DNA from: an uncultured Actinomycetes bacterium
GTDB taxonomy: Bacteria > Actinomycetota > Actinomycetes > Nanopelagicales > Nanopelagicaceae
NCBI GenBank assembly: GCA_903939005.1
Contig: CAJAFH010000152.1
Span: 1-5,364 of the forward strand
Direction: 5' to 3'
Length of the DNA stretch: 5,364 bases
Shown here: piece after piece, positions 4,862 through 5,364 of the stretch
Numbering within the stretch: position 1 is the stretch's first letter
How the letters are laid out: every line of letters starts with the position of its first letter
Made by a program: the position numbers and the translations under genes
Notes under the pieces: generated by a model
What the model was told of the DNA's origin: nothing
Database searches by the model: none
What the model saw: only the letters and a program-made list of their open reading frames with translations

Positions 4862-5364
4862 ATGTCTAATGTTTTTCCAGATGACTTTCTTTGGGGAACA
4901 GCAACTGCCAGTTACCAGATCGAGGGCGCGGCACAACTCGATGGTCGCGGCGTAAGCATTTGGGACACCTTTAGTAAAACTCCGGGCAAAGTTGTAGGTA
5001 GCGATAACGGTGATGTTGCATGTGATCACTACCATCGCTATCCAGAAGATATTGAAATCATGAAAGATTTAGGCGTTAAGGCTTATCGCTTTTCAATTGC
5101 TTGGCCAAGACTATTTCCTAATGGTGATGGGGTTCGCGAAGAGCGCGGTTTCAATTTCTATAATGGCTTAATTGATTCACTAATCGAAGCTGGCATCGAA
5201 CCAATGGTCACGTTGTACCACTGGGACTTGCCTCAAAAACTTGAAGATGCAGGCGGTTGGGCAAATAGAGCAACGGCTGAAGCTTTTGCGGAATACTCAC
5301 AAGCTTGTGCTGAAGAATTTGGCGATCGAGTTAATAACTGGATCACACTAAATGAACCTTGGTG
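4862..5364 (+). CDS. GH1 family beta-glucosidase (5' part, cut by window end)
   Basis: The frame from the ATG at 4862 stays open to the window end, giving 167 complete codons of a protein that in this family is usually about 440-480 residues. It begins at once with the GH1 N-terminal signature, [15 protein letters not shown] at residues 9-23 with glucone-binding Q19. [14 protein letters not shown] follows at 75-88, then [10 protein letters not shown] at 116-125 with H120 and W121, and TLNEPW at 162-167, where E165 is the acid/base catalyst. The nucleophile motif (xENG) lies beyond the window. There is no signal peptide, so the enzyme is cytoplasmic. It probably removes terminal glucose from imported beta-gluco-oligosaccharides, completing the work of the GH16 enzymes. 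It shares an operator region with the divergent intracellular GH16. GH1 members vary in glycone preference, so beta-glucosidase is the likely but not proven activity. Confidence 0.93.
   Translation, partial: MSNVFPDDFLWGTATASYQIEGAAQLDGRGVSIWDTFSKTPGKVVGSDNGDVACDHYHRYPEDIEIMKDLGVKAYRFSIAWPRLFPNGDGVREERGFNFYNGLIDSLIEAGIEPMVTLYHWDLPQKLEDAGGWANRATAEAFAEYSQACAEEFGDRVNNWITLNEPW

Noticed and set aside
4802..5035. Minus-strand frame opposite the GH1 gene
   Set aside because: The + strand reads a near-perfect GH1 N terminus here, so this is a shadow.

Overview
The window looks like part of a beta-glucan (probably laminarin-type beta-1,3-glucan) uptake and degradation locus from a Gram-positive-type bacterium, most likely a low-to-moderate-GC actinobacterium. 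The lineage guess rests on the tandem Ig-like QW-containing modules of the secreted enzyme (a layout common in actinobacterial secreted proteins), classical signal peptides without lipobox or sortase signals, and compact gene spacing. It brings to mind freshwater planktonic Actinobacteria (acI/Nanopelagicales-like), but no phylogenetic marker is present, so this is inference only.

Layout, left to right. (1) Positions 1-150 hold the C-terminal end of a sugar ABC transporter permease (MalF type). It overlaps by one base the complete second permease (MalG type, 150-992) through a TAATG junction. (2) After a 64-base leader with a small hairpin comes a 484-residue exported protein (1057-2511). It has two diverged tandem copies of a domain of about 170 residues and a very basic C-terminal beta-rich module; I do not recognise a named family. 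(3) A strong intrinsic terminator (2520-2554) separates it from a secreted GH16 endo-beta-glucanase with two N-terminal Ig-like modules (2577-3953). (4) Tail to tail with it, overlapping by 11 bases, is a second GH16 gene on the minus strand (3943-4746). It has an intact catalytic motif but no signal peptide. (5) A 115-base divergent intergenic region carries a LacI-family-type palindromic operator (4780-4793). (6) To its right is the 5' part of a GH1 beta-glucosidase gene (4862 to the window end), cut off just after the acid/base NEP motif.

Proposed working model (inference): the secreted modular GH16 cuts glucan outside the cell. The repeat protein may capture glucan or hold it at the surface. 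The ABC importer brings oligosaccharides in, and the signal-less GH16 plus GH1 finish them to glucose in the cytoplasm. The divergent GH16/GH1 promoter region would be controlled by a sugar-responsive LacI-family repressor encoded outside this window. The least explained parts are the two-repeat exported protein, the cytoplasmic GH16 paralogue, and the convergent homologous gene ends. No RNA genes, mobile elements or CRISPR arrays were seen, and no gap exceeds 300 bases.
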